Notes under the pieces: generated by a model | What the model was told of the DNA's origin: nothing | Database searches by the model: none | Seen by the model: only the letters and a program-made list of their open reading frames with translations | Position numbers and translations under genes: made by a program | Assembly (NCBI RefSeq): GCF_028640845.1 | Contig: NC_080546.1 | Location: 21,936,020 to 22,000,019 of the forward strand | DNA length: 64,000 bases | Source: Ahaetulla prasina | Taxonomy: Eukaryota; Chordata; Lepidosauria; Squamata; Colubridae | Direction of reading: 5' to 3' | Shown: positions 12,103-22,905 of the stretch, piece by piece | Numbering within the stretch: the first letter of the stretch is position 1 | Layout: each line of letters starts with the position of its first letter

Positions 12103-12359
12103 ATGTAATAGCAATAGCACTTAGACTTATATACCACTACACAGGGCTTTACAGCCCTCTCTAAGTGGTTTACAGAGTCGGCAGATTGCCCTCAACAATT
12201 TGGGTCCTCTTTTTACCCACCTCAGAAGGATGGAAGGCTAAGTCCACCTTTAGCTTGGTGAGATTTGAACTGCCAAATTTGCAGGCAGCCGGCAATCAGT
12301 AGAAGTAGCCTGCAGTACTGCACTCTAACCACTGCGCCACCACGGCTCATATACAAGGT
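12103..12359 (-). mobile_element. tRNA-derived SINE
   Basis: On the minus strand it starts near ccttgtatatgagccgtggt, with an A box in ggtggcgcagtggttag, a B box in gttcaaatctc, and ends with a ctaagtgctattgctatt tail. The same element occurs at 16175-16434 and 35444-35655, which fixes the boundaries. Confidence 0.85.
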
Positions 12360-12735
12360 GGCTCATCCTCAGGAGCAGCCATGACATGTGCATTCATATG
12401 CTCATACCCTCCATAAGTACTTATATACAGTGGATCTATATAGGACTTTAGCCTACCTATGTGAATTGATTTTATCTGGCTTTTGTGTTCATTAATTATT
12501 ATATTTGCCATCTTTCTAACCCTTCTATCTCCTCATGATGTGTTGCTCCATTATCTTATTATAACATGATTTTTCTGGCCCTTGAAATTATTTTACCACT
12601 TCATCCTACTCTTTAAGTAGAAGCTGCAGAGAATGCTCCCTCTTGGCCCAGATTGATTGCAAGGAGACGGAAAGTGTGTTGCAACCTCCAAGTTCTTTGC
12701 TGTCGGCTCACTGCCTGTGGGAAACTGCTTCTATA

Positions 12736-13650
12736 CATAATCAATCAATGACTTATCTGAGGAAATAGAAGAGGAACTTACCAAATTTGTGGATGATACT
12801 AAGCTGGCAGGAATAGCTAACACCCTAGATGATAGGCTCAAGATCCAGATGGATCTTGACAGACTTGAGCACTGGGTCCTATCTAACAAAATTAAATTCA
12901 GTGTAGTGAAAAGTAAAGTCTTGCACTTAGGCAGGAAAAACCAAAAGTATACATATAGACTGGGTGAAACCAGGCTTAATAGTAGTAACTGTAAGAGGGA
13001 TCTTGGAGTGTTAGTGGACAATCAATTAAATATGAGCCAACAGTGTGTGGCAGCAGCCAAAAAAGCCAAAGCAATCCTAAATTGCATTAACAGAGAGATT
13101 CAAGATTGAGTGAGATACCAGTATAACTCCATAAATCCTTAGTAAGACCATAACTAGAATATTGCATCCTGTTTTGATCACCACACTATAAAAAAGATGT
13201 TGAGACTCCAGAAAGAGTCCAGAGAAGAGCAACCAAGATGATTAGGGAGGCTAAAACATATGAAGAACGGTTACAGGAACTGGGCATGGCTAGTCTGATG
13301 AAGAGAAGGACCCGGAAAGACATGATAGCAGTGTTACAATATTTTAGGGGCTGTCATAGAGAGGAGGGGGTCAACCTATTTGCCAAAGCACCTGAAGGCT
13401 GGACAAGGAATAATGGATGGGAACTGATCAAGTAGACTTTAACCTAGAAATAAGGAGAAGTTTTCTGACAGTGAGAACAATCAACCAATAGAACAGAAGT
13501 TGCCTTCAGAAATTATGGGAGCTTCATCACTGGAGGCTTTCAAGAAAAGAGTGGACTGCCCTCTGTCAGAAATGGTGTAGGGTCTCCTGCTTGGGCGGGA
13601 GGTTGGACTAGATGACCTACAAAGTGTCTTCCAACTCTATTAATCTGTTA
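12736..13650 (+). pseudogene. CR1 LINE, C-terminal polymerase and 3' UTR
   Basis: The frame at 12789-13109 carries unmistakable CR1 polymerase phrases: DDTKLAGIANTL, DLDRLEHWVLSNKIKF, SKVLHLGRKN, KRDLGVLVDNQLNMSQQC and AAKKAKAILNCI. A stop follows, and sequence continues through 13238-13435 (RRTRKDMIAVLQYFRG-like). It ends at the CR1 3' terminus, a ggttggactagatgacc segment and cttccaactctatt. It is 5' truncated and inactive, but better preserved than the copy at 8590. Confidence 0.92.
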
Positions 13651-14163
13651 ATCCTGCTTCAAGCTTCTTGGGACAAGCCTTAAAGAATCATTGTTTGGGT
13701 ATTGAAGTTGCTGCTGGCAAGGTCAGCATCAAAGGGGTACTCCGAGAGGGGCCATTCCTTTGGACTCTTGGCAGGGACAGAGCTGAAACAAATCTGGGTG
13801 GTGGCTGGAATCTTGTTTTGTCATGAAGTTTGTTAAAATCTGTGTTAGGAAACTAATGCAGAGTGGATCATGGGAAGTGGTGGCTGACTGAAATCAATGA
13901 AAAATCTGGTAGGGCAGAAATGGTGAAAAACCACAATTGAGCCATTAATAGAAAGGTTAGAGAAAGAGGAGTTACTCTATTTTTCCTGAATGAAACTTGT
14001 TGCTATTTTTTTTCTAGTCAGTCCTAAATATTTTAGCTACCATTTTGTTATCTCTTGACATCAATATTGGTATAAATGTAGTTTAATATAATGTTGTATT
14101 TATTAAACTTTACCCCCAAAAATCCCTTTATCCCTTTTACCACTAGCTCTTTCTATTGAGCTA
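13651..14163. other. Intronic sequence, no gene seen
   Basis: No feature recognised between the CR1 end and the Sauria SINE. Confidence 0.5.
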
Positions 14164-14173
14164 TACTGCATTG

Positions 14174-14533
14174 CTAAAGGTAAATGTAAAGGTTCCCCTG
14201 CACATACGTGCTAGTCGTTTCCGGCTCTAGGGGGGGGCTGCTCATCTCCGTTTCTAAGCCAAAGAACCAGCACTGTCTGAAGACATCTCTGTGATCATGT
14301 GGACGGCATGACTAAACACCGAAGGCACACGGAGCGCTGTTACCTTCCCACCAAAGGTGGCCCCTATTTTTCTACTTGCATTTTTTAGGTGCTTTTGAAC
14401 TGATAGGTTGGCAGAAGCTGGGATATGTAACGGGAACTCACTCTGTTATGGGGCACTAGGGATTTGAACCGCTGAACTGCCGACCTTCTGATCGAAAAAC
14501 TCAGACTCTTAGCTATTGAGCCACCACGTCCCT
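14174..14533 (-). mobile_element. Sauria-type SINE with 10-bp TSD
   Basis: On the minus strand it begins gggacgtggtggctcaatag (tRNA-like head), has a B box in ggttcaaatcccta, and ends with the BovB-like tail and an ACCTTTAC-type repeat. The 10-bp direct repeat tactgcattg lies at 14164-14173 and 14534-14543, as expected for LINE-driven target-primed insertion. Confidence 0.92.
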
Positions 14534-14660
14534 TACTGCATTGATACCCTGGTATTATTTGCAATAAAAAAAAAGTGCATAGTAAAATAAATTATTCTGG
14601 ATGGCAACTGAATAGTTTTTAATTTGTTGGTCAACATACAATATGGGCAAAGTCTACTTA

Positions 14661-15126
14661 CCGTATTTTTTGGTGTATAACACGCACCTTTTTCCCCAAA
14701 AAAAGAGGGTGACAATCTGGGTGCGTCTTATACTCCGAATGTAGCCCCACCCAGCTTCTCAAACGGAGGTTTCAGAGGCTGAAAGAAGCTTCAGAAAAGA
14801 TGCCCCCAAACAGAGCTTCAGAAAAGAAGCCCCCAAACAGAGCTTCAGAGGTTTTTTTTTTTCCTGTAGTTCTGTTTGGAGGCTTTCAGAGGCAGAAAAA
14901 AGTTTTTTCTGAAATGGAGTTTCAGAGGCAACAAAAAAAGCAAAATTAAGCAAGGCACAGAGCTCACAACCAAGGAACCTGTTGCTAAAATTCACCTCTG
15001 GAAACAGTTGATTGGGCGTATTCCGGGAGGCCGATCCACCTGCCAATCAGCTTTTTTCTTATTTTCCTCCCCAAAACCCAAGGTGTATCTTATACTCCGG
15101 TGCGTCTTATACTCCAAAAAATACAG
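14661..15126. mobile_element. Tc1/mariner-like MITE with internal duplications
   Basis: Ends are long inverted repeats (ccgtattttttggtgtata on the left, the inverted form at about 15090-15126), flanked by TA on both sides. Inside, the 14787-14860 stretch holds near-identical units around agcttcagaaaagaagcccc. The overlapping short open frames are by-products of these duplications. Confidence 0.85.
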
Positions 15127-16174
15127 TAAATCCCTTATAACAATTAAATAATTTTAAGGGTTTCACTTTAATGTTGTTGTCTACTTAGGCGGCCTCCTCT
15201 AGTAATTGCACAACAGCTAGTTTTCTAATTCAGCCTCTGTGAAGGAATTGGCTTATTGACTATTCATCCTTTCACATTAGGGTGAAAATACTAACTACAG
15301 AATGAGAGAGTATGGGCAAGATCATTAGTCTGAATAAATGTGACAGCCAAGTTACACAAGAAATACCACAGTTAGCAGTAAGCAGAAACTACAGTTTTGG
15401 GTGAAAAATACAGCAATTACAAGCAATGGAGAGGGGAAAGGAAAGCTCCATATTTTTTTCTTTATTCTAAGAGAAATCAATACCAGTTCAAACTGCTATT
15501 TTACACAGGAATAGGGTTAGATGTGTGAAGGAGCTTATTGATTGGCTGAGTGATATAACTGTAGTGAATAATAAATTGCAAAGAAAATACTTGTAAATGT
15601 GACCAAGATTTACTAGGATCTCTTGTTTATATAGCAGCCCTTCTTGTTGATTGTGCAAGAAAGACAGTGACTGATTGTACAGAAAAGATGAGGCTGTTCA
15701 GTGATTCGTTTGCCAGTTCGTTTAAATTGGCTTGGATGATGATATGGTTACTCACGTTACTTCCTCAGTAATGGTTGCACACATATAAAAGTGCTGTCAG
15801 CATAGAGGTAAGCAGCTGTCACCATCACTGTAATTCAGATGATGCAGAAGGTAGCAAGGGTAGGTAAGAGAGGAATGGAAAATGACTGGAGAAGAGATAG
15901 TAGGAATTGGTGGGATCCATACTGTGCTGGTTCGAGTTGTTGGATTTTTAGAGATACCCAGTCATTCTAACTACTCCCTGTCCTATTTCCTTTCATATTA
16001 ATATGAAATATGAATATCTAATAGGTTACATGAAGCAATAATATGAACCGTTTTGTATCACAACTTACATTAATCATTGATTATCTCGCGCAATCTCACA
16101 AGTAGCATACATTAATTTGAATGTAACTAGAAACTGAGGAAAAGTGTATGGTTTGATACCTCATATTAAAGTAG
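15127..16174. other. Intronic sequence, no gene seen
   Basis: Unique-looking AT-rich sequence. No exon or transposon end recognised. Confidence 0.5.
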
Positions 16175-16434
16175 GCATTTGATAGCAATAGCACTCAGAT
16201 TCATATACCGCTTCACAGTGCTTTACAGCCCTCTTTAAGCAGTTTACAGAGTCAGCTTATTGCCCTCAACAATTTGGGTCCTCATTTTACCAACCTCAAA
16301 AGGATGGAAGGCTGAGTCAACCTTGAGCTGGTGAGATTCGAACTGCCAAACTGGTGGCAGCCGGCAGTCAGCAGAAGTAGCCTGCAGTACTGCACTCTAA
16401 CCATTGTACCACCACGGCTCATATACAAGGTTAT
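16175..16434 (-). mobile_element. tRNA-derived SINE (same family as 12103)
   Basis: Carries the same minus-strand head (gagccgtggtggtacaatgg), B-box region and ctattgctat tail. It also shares the atatacaagg extension past the head, showing that this extension belongs to the element. Confidence 0.85.
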
Positions 16435-16895
16435 CTTAAACCAAGATTATCTTTACTGGTTGCACAATTGGAAGAACTTCTCGGCACAATGGAACAGTAG
16501 AAATGTAACTGTGTGACAGAGGATGCTATCTAGGAAAGCACTGAGCCCTGTTGTATTGGATTTATTTAAACTGACACTGAAAAGCTAACCCTAAATGACT
16601 GCATTATTCTCTAATTCAGATGGGCAATCTAGGATGTAGACTTTTAAAACTTTGAAACAACATGGTTCATACTTAAAATGAACGGTTTAAGAGTCTGTTT
16701 GAATTAGTCAAGATAGCCAAGGAGAGGAATTAACAACTGCAGAAAAGAGGCAGGTATAGGAAAGATACTTGATGAAGCTGGAAGAACAAAGCGCACTAAT
16801 TCTTTCTCTTGATTTGACTTGATTTGACAGGAGTTAGATGTTATCTAAACAAATCTAAATTCCTTGTTCTGCTTCTGTAAATTATACGAAAGATT

Positions 16896-17099
16896 CAATG
16901 CTGGTATTCAGCTGGTTCTATCTGGTTTGGGTGACCCAATAGTGGCAGCAGCGGGAGGCTCCACCCACCTGCCCGAATGTCATCACGCCCCGTTTTTGAT
17001 GCTCTGCGCATGCGTGGAAGGTCCTGCGGAGGTGCGCGGAGGTGGCATGTGCGCTCACATTTGTGAATCAGTAGCGAAGATAAGTGAATACCACTCCTG
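16896..17099. mobile_element. hAT MITE with perfect 8-bp TSD
   Basis: A 204-bp element with ends caatgctggtattcag and gaataccactcctg. The 8-bp repeat gaaagatt flanks it at 16888-16895 and 17100-17107. The interior is GC-rich (a tgctctgcgcatgcgtgg segment) and unlike the surrounding sequence. Related to the MITE at 54765. Confidence 0.9.
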
Positions 17100-17107
17100 G
17101 AAAGATT

Positions 17108-17968
17108 ATAACTTGCAAAGTCTTTAACAACTGCATGCTTTTAAAAATTGGGGAGAAAATAGAGATGATCACATTATGTCCAACTACAGTTCTTGTAAGA
17201 GAGATTCTTGAAGGGAAAAAGAGGGAGGAATGTACAAGAAACCTGTTTCATTAAAGTTATTCGTTCTTCATCGTATCAATGGACCACTGATATTAATAGG
17301 CCATTTCCACCAGTGAAAAATGGTTGTTTGTTAAGAAATCTTAGCATATTTAGTATCCCGTAGTATAATTACTAGGTGGAATAATAAATAATTAGATAAA
17401 TTCACAATCACCTAGTCATGCTGATATGTATGGCTTCTTGTTACATGTGAACATTAAGGCATTAAACAAACCATTGCTTAGCGCAAGATTATAATCTAGC
17501 TTTAGTTTGACTTTGATTAATCTAATAATAATGCATGCAGTGTGGCAAATTACATATTACTTTTAATGTACACTATTTAGCGAAATTTGTTTGGGAAACC
17601 GATGGGAGATGAAGTAGGCTGGTGCTTTATTCTGCAAGCAGAAAAGACCCCTTCATTTGCTTCAATGGGGGCTTTTGGTTTCTTATTCAGGAAAAAAGTC
17701 CCAGCATGCTGCGCATTAAAGGCAGTGTTTATTTTGTCTCTAGGCAGAATTGCACTCTGTGGCTGAAAAGAATAGCCTCTCTTTAGTTAATCACTTGTCT
17801 TAAAGAATATTGGTGGAACCAAACAACTGGAATACATTGGTAGATATGAAAAGTGGAAGGGGGATGTTTGTGAATGATCTGAAGCAATTGTGGGTGGCAA
17901 ATCAAAACTTTTAGAGGTCTCATTAAGGTGTGATTAAAAAGTCAAGATTATAGCTGCAATGTTGCAAC
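17108..17968. other. Intronic sequence, no gene seen
   Basis: Unique-looking AT-rich sequence. No feature recognised. Confidence 0.5.
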
Positions 17969-18335
17969 CAAGGGTGTCATATTCAAAGCCCAGGCGCCAG
18001 ATCTGGCTCATGGGGTGTGTAGATATGGCCCGCGGGGCCATCCTGGAAAGGACTAGCCCGCTGTGACTCTGCCAGTGAAAACAGAGCTCGGGAGGGCTGC
18101 ACGTGGCCCTCCCAAGCTCTATTTTCACTGGCAAAGGGTTGCAGGAGGCCGCCGCATCTGAAAATGGAGCTCAGGAGCCCGTTTTCGCTGGCAGAACGCT
18201 TGGGCCACCACAGGTGCCCCCAATACGAGTGATGTCGAGCTGGCCATGCCCATCCCAGCCATGCCTACCCCAGCCCCCCAAGGTCCAACACAACCCTAAT
18301 GCATCCCTCAATGAAATCGAGTTTGATACACAATG
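17969..18335. mobile_element. hAT-like non-autonomous element
   Basis: Starts aagggtgtcatattcaaagc and ends near aatcgagtttgatacac, inverted forms of the gggtgtcaaactc-type hAT end. The GC-rich interior repeats cagctctattttcactggc-like units in inverted form. I could not fix a target duplication, so the borders are approximate. Confidence 0.6.
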
Positions 18336-18445
18336 TAAAATAGAATCCAAAACTTATTTATAGGCAAATATAAATATAACTTGTATGCAATTTGGGGATT
18401 TTCTTGGACTCATAGCTCCTGCTTGAAGAACAAGTGGCAGCTATG

Positions 18446-18888
18446 TATTGTGACCCAGACTCAAGAAGTTAGCAACAAACACAGTCCTTAGTAAAAATAC
18501 ACTTTATTCGAACAGCTGGGAACTAATTCATTCCCTGCGCCGGGTAACTCAAAACGAACCAAAGTCTTCACAAACAAACAGTCTTTGGTTATCTCAAACC
18601 TGGTTCAATCTGGATAACTGCCAGGGTCTTTTCTGATAAACGTCCAGAGCAGAGAACAGAGCAAAGAGCGCAGCTGCAACGTTGCTTTCCGGCAACTGAC
18701 ACACTGGTGCTGGTCTCCTTTTAAACCTTAGGGGAGAGGCCAATTATGTTTTGGCCCTACTCCCGAGGTGACCTCTCTACTTGAGCTGCTCCTGCCTTCT
18801 GGCAGCTCGTCTCATGCAGGCATTAGGAACAGGCTCATCGCAGTCCGATTCCGCCGACAGCTCTGCAGGCTGCTGACAGATCATAGCA
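18446..18888 (-). mobile_element. Solo LTR with 5-bp TSD
   Basis: A 443-bp element, minus orientation. On the minus strand it runs from tgctatgatctgtcagc, through a ggtttaaaagg TATA-like box and a cgaataaag poly-A signal, to gtctgggtcacaata. The pentamer ctatg is repeated at 18441-18445 and 18889-18893. No internal retroelement sequence is attached, so it is a solo LTR left by LTR-LTR recombination. Same family as the split LTR at 9787/10418. I cannot tell whether the parent was Gypsy or ERV. Confidence 0.75.
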
Positions 18889-19511
18889 CTATGTATGCCA
18901 ATTGTATCCATTCTTGGATCACGAGGCCCGTCTCATTAGTCACTTGTCATCTGGGTTACTAGAATATCCTGTACTTGGGGTGGTTTTTGAAGACCACTCA
19001 GAAGTTTCAGCTTATCCAAAACATGGTAGCAAGACATGCCAGAGTGTGTTTATCTACAGCTTTTGGTACATTCAATTCAAGATACTGCTTGTCATGTACT
19101 GTACATTCTCCACCGTATGCAGCCATATTATTTAAAGTATCACCTTTCTCCTATGGTTTTGCCTATCCTATAAGATCTGATAGAGTTTGGCATGCTTCAG
19201 GTCCCATATTTGGATCTCAGAGATGGCATGCTTCAGTATTTGCCTTTTGAAACAGACTTCTCCAAGATAGCTGAACAGTTCTAACCCTAATTTCTTTCAG
19301 AAATGACTCTTTCCCCAGACATTGGGCTAAGGAATGCTGTGAGCTCATTACATGGTGGTTTTCACGTTACAGAATTTGTTTTTTCCCCCCTCCATTGTCT
19401 CGTCTTTAGTTTTGATTGTTATTGATTTTTATGTTTTAATCTGCACGCTTCTCAGAGTTGTTCTAAGCGGTGAGCCGGCAAATATTATTAACAAGTAAAA
19501 TAAATACAATT
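18889..19511 (+). pseudogene. L2-like LINE 3' fragment
   Basis: Broken frames at 18902-19250 carry phrases typical of the C-terminal region and 3' end of L2/CR1-like LINEs (FLKTTQKFQLIQNMVARHA, LPIRSDRVWHASG-like). The 3' end has gagttgttctaagcggtgag and an AAATA-rich tail. Confidence 0.6.
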
Positions 19512-19890
19512 TTATTCAAGTTCTTTCGAGGGAAGTACACAGACTCACCAAGTGCAACTGTATGCATGTTTTCAAATTCTATGTTTACTATTGTTGATTC
19601 CCCAGTATTTTATGTAAAGACACAACTAATTAAGAAGAAAAAAACTTAACAAGACTATACTAACATAATCATGATATTTCCTTTAAAAAATCCATATGCA
19701 CCTATTTGTTTAAGCAAAAACTAACTCTTTTTCAATGAAATTTGTTATCTTTTCTATTTAAAGGATTGTTATCCTGATTTCCATCACAAACTAATGTGTA
19801 AAATAGATATAATAATACTATACATTTCATACTGCTCAGACATTTTGGGATGTTGCTCTTGTTATCCCCTGCCTCTGGCCCCAAATATCT

Positions 19891-19892
<2 letters not shown>

Positions 19893-19940
<48 letters not shown>
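19893..19940. repeat. (GATA)n microsatellite
   Basis: About twelve GATA units, continuing as imperfect TAGA/ATAG to 19960. A related TAGG/GATA stretch resumes at 20219-20258, so the MITE between them sits inside the array. Confidence 0.95.
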
Positions 19941-19960
19941 TAGAGATATAGATAGATATA

Positions 19961-20218
19961 CCCTGTTTCCCCTAAAATAAGCCGCCCCCCCCAAAATAAG
20001 CCCTTCCTGAAAATATTTAAACACATGCGCAGCTGGTCCCCGCCATTTCCTCTGGATAGGATTAGGGTGACAGAGCTGTAAATCAGGTAAGATGGCAAGA
20101 GGAGCCACATCTTGCTCCATGCACCCCAATGTAATAAGACATCCACGAAAATAAGGCCAAGCACTTATTTCAGGGTTCAAAAAATATAAGACAGGGTCTT
20201 ATTTTCGGGGAAACATGG
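19961..20218. mobile_element. Palindromic Tc1/mariner-like MITE inside a tetranucleotide array
   Basis: The ends ccctgtttcccctaaaataag and cttattttcggggaaacatgg are inverted repeats. Flanks are ata and att, compatible with a decayed TA duplication. No coding capacity. Confidence 0.75.
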
Positions 20219-20258
20219 ATTAGGTAGTTAGGTAGGTAGGTAGATAGATATAGATATA
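20219..20258. repeat. TAGG/GATA microsatellite
   Basis: Imperfect taggtagg and gatagata units, the right half of the interrupted array. Confidence 0.85.
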
Positions 20259-20967
20259 TAAAATATGTGCTGAAGAATAAGGGTGCTAAACATGTGCAAT
20301 TCATCTTCAGAATGAAACTGTATTTACTACGGAACAGATTTGCAATAGGACTGTAGTATCAGAAAGGTTTATGTTTTCCTTCATTTTAAAAATATGGAAC
20401 AGAACAATGAGAAAAATGATAATATGGACTTATGAATGAACACATGCAAAGCCACAGAGCCACCTATTCACAATACAGCTAGTACTTTTTTGTCAGGTGC
20501 CAACTACAGTCAAGAACAACAAGATAAAGAGGATATTTTGCTCCTCATAAAAGCATATCTCCTAGCTTAAATGCCAGGCTGAGTAAATCAATAGATGAAG
20601 AGCTTTAATGTCATGACCCAACACGAACGATTGACTGTACTAATTCTGTTGGAATTTTGAGGGACATCTAAAGGTCAATTCCTTCCATACTCAAATTAAC
20701 AGGAAGCTATAATCCAAACACACCGAAAAAGGGATTAGAAGAGCACAGGACATGACTTGTTTCTGCCAAGCTATGCCAAACCTTTTAAAGGTGAGTTTGT
20801 TCCTCTGCTGATGGAGAATTTCGTTTGAATTTATTCCAGTACAGAGTTACATGAATTAAATCTTTCTTCAAGTATCAAGAAAAGGCTAGAGCTCTAAACT
20901 GTTTCACTCTGTCTGTCCGTCCCAAATGGCAATGTCAACAAAGCAGCATTAGGGTACTTCCACTTAC
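20259..20967 (-). other. Intronic sequence next to the second TSP1 exon
   Basis: Intron immediately downstream of the last visible UNC5C exon. No repeat with clear borders and no further exon recognised. Confidence 0.5.
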
Positions 20968-21132
20968 TCTGCATACACAGCCCATCTGTGCAGTTCTTGG
21001 ACTGCAAGACAAGGCCCTCACAGTCTCTGCCGCCGTTCCTGGGTGCTGGTGCGGTGCAGCCCCTCCTGCGCCAGTGGGTACATTCTGTTCCACAGGTAGA
21101 CCATTTACTCCATGCTGTCCACCTCCCATCCA
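20968..21132 (-). CDS. UNC5C: UNC5C exon: second thrombospondin type-1 repeat
   Basis: A 165-bp exon, phase 1 at both ends. The acceptor is catgacag before TGGATGG and the donor is CAGA before GTAAGTG. It encodes one full TSP1 repeat: the RWTAWSKW tryptophan ladder, six cysteines (STC, TEC, RGC, RDC, KNC, GLC), the WRRR arginine layer, and an N-C-T glycosylation sequon. The WxxWxxW tryptophans are typical C-mannosylation sites. It follows the first TSP1 exon across a 3.4-kb intron. The glycine in RRRGC is where I recall glutamate in mammals, a possible lineage substitution. A pyrimidine/purine microsatellite lies 159 nt upstream of the acceptor in transcript sense. Confidence 0.93.
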
Positions 21133-21290
21133 CTGTCATGAGAAAATGGAAAAATGTAAAGGCAAAATATAAAGACAAAATGAGGTGGGAGTGGAAGAAA
21201 TAGAAAATACCCAGTTTTAAAAAAAAATGATTTTACATGAGACTCTATAAGGAGTCTGCTTACTGAAAATACAGATAATAAAAGTGCCAT
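21133..21290 (-). other. Intron flank upstream of the second TSP1 exon
   Basis: Contains the 3' splice acceptor region for the exon at 20968-21132. The polypyrimidine tract is modest (ccattttctcatgacag in transcript sense). Confidence 0.7.
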
Positions 21291-21415
21291 CCTTTCCTTT
21301 CCTTTCCTTTCCTTTCCTTTCCTTTCCTTTCCTTTCCTTTCCTTTCCTTTCCCATCCCACCCCCTTCCTTTCCTTATTTTCTTCCCTCTCCTCTCCTCTC
21401 CTCTCCTCTCCTCTC
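21291..21415. repeat. (CCTTT)12 plus (CTCTC)n pyrimidine tract
   Basis: Twelve exact CCTTT units at 21291-21350, then a ccc-rich spacer and a run of CTCTC units at about 21386-21415. It is pure pyrimidine on the plus strand, purine in the UNC5C transcript, and begins 159 nt upstream of the exon acceptor at 21132. Confidence 0.96.
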
Positions 21416-21905
21416 AGCCAAAGTGATAAATTTCAACTAAACTCTGGTCAGATCGTTTGTATATAAGTAGTAGCTTCATTTATTGGAATGCAATGTTGAA
21501 ATCCTAGGATGAAACCTGCCTATAGAGTCTATGTAAGATGAAATCCTTTTTAGCTTACTGCCAATCACAGAACTGCAGAAAAACCGTAAGAATTATCTAG
21601 TCCAATTCTTTGCAATATGCAGTAAACATAGTTTTTTAACCACCCACCAGAGGAAGCTATAGAGCTTCTGTTTTAAAACCCTTCAGAAATGCAGAATTGA
21701 TCCAAATTTCTGTTTTTGGTTCTGGTGCACTTACTGAAAGAAGAATGAGTGAAAGATGTTCAGTTTTTGATTTGGTTTTCTCCTTAAATCATTCCTCTAG
21801 CATGCAGCAGAAGCAGAGATGCAGTGAATTGAAGAACTGATGCTGTCGTTAGAAATGGTGCCACTAGTAGATCATATAAGGCTTACTAATCCAAACTGTA
21901 TACAC
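21416..21905. other. Intronic sequence, no gene seen
   Basis: Unique-looking sequence. No feature recognised. Confidence 0.5.
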
Positions 21906-22004
21906 CAGTGTTTCTCTGCCTCAGGAATGTTAAGACATGTGGACTTTCAACTGAGGAATTCTGGGATTTGAAGTCAACACATTGCTGAGGTTGAGAAAAC
22001 ACTG
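21906..22004. mobile_element. Decayed palindromic hAT MITE
   Basis: Ends cagtgtttctctgcctcagg and tgaggttgagaaaacactg are inverted. The centre keeps the ggaattctgggatttgaagt phrase of the 5264/8041 family. Flanking 8-mers gtatacac and ctatacat match at 6 of 8. Confidence 0.75.
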
Positions 22005-22769
22005 CTATACATAATAACAATCAATAAATTGCCATGCAAATGTTTTAGTTCACTAAATGTGAGTAGGGATGGAAATTCTGATTCTCCTATTTTCTTCAGG
22101 GGCATCAGGAAATGCTGTAATTAAGCAAATTAGGAATGTCCTATTGTGCCAGTAAAGATTCGTAAGATTTTCCTAATGCTACGTATTCCACATGAAGAAA
22201 TGACAACAGAATGTCTGCAGCTTAATATTGTGTTCTAATCAAAATACTGCATTAAATCATATCATTTCTTAAAATAAAGAATTATACTTCTCCATTCTTG
22301 GTCAGCAATAGTTATACTTTATGGCAGAAGCAATATTCTTTCCTATGTTCAAATCTATGTGTCAACTTTATAGGAGTTCCCTTTAGCAAAATCAAGGAGA
22401 ATCCTGCATGTATGATAGTCAAAAAGAAATGATACTACCGTAGTAATAGAAAGCTATGAGTCCAACATACTGCAGTATGACCAATGCAGAACTCATACTT
22501 GAAAAGGAGATTATTTCAGATCTTAGAGTAATCTTCAGAGTATTCTGTTTCACTAATCATATGGAGATGGAGAGTCTAACAAAAATATTAACAAGTTTCA
22601 CAAAGTAAAAAAAATGCTGTCAGTTTGTTGAAACCCTACTTTGATTTTAAACTTACTGATTTATTCTCCATTGTCTGATCTGTGCAGGAAAAATACTATC
22701 TCAGCAACTCTAGTTGATTTTTATTGCCACCAAAAAGCACCCTTTCCCTACAATGCATGTTAATGTCTC
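22005..22769. other. Intronic sequence, no gene seen
   Basis: Unique-looking AT-rich intron. No feature recognised. Confidence 0.5.
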
Positions 22770-22905
22770 TACCTCCTGAAGAAGCTTCTTGGATGACAAG
22801 TGAAACAATTTCAAAGAAAAAAAAACCCAAGAAAGTTCAGTTATCTTTTGGAAAAGTTCTTTGGGACAACCATGACCTAGATAACTGAGAAACTCCATGG
22901 ATACC
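22770..22905 (+). repeat. Penelope-like or LINE 3'-end repeat, copy 1
   Basis: Contains gaagaagcttcttggatgac, a gtgaaacaatttcaaag segment, a gaaagttcagttatcttttg segment and ttgggacaaccatgacctag. The same ordered phrases recur at 28147 and 40312-40495, so this is a dispersed family. I associate the gcttcttggatgagaagcg motif with Penelope-like retroelement 3' ends, but this is from memory. Confidence 0.6.

Noticed and set aside
12103..12359. tRNA-like A and B boxes
   Set aside because: These and the similar boxes at 14.5, 16.4, 30.6, 31.9, 35.6, 41.7, 50.8 and 56.1 kb belong to SINEs; none folds as a tRNA gene.
18441..18896. 8-bp direct repeat ctatgtat suggesting a hAT element
   Set aside because: Alignment with the related LTR at 9787/10418 places the element ends so that the duplication is 5 bp (ctatg), with TG..CA-type LTR ends slightly mutated. 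The three extra matching bases are coincidental.
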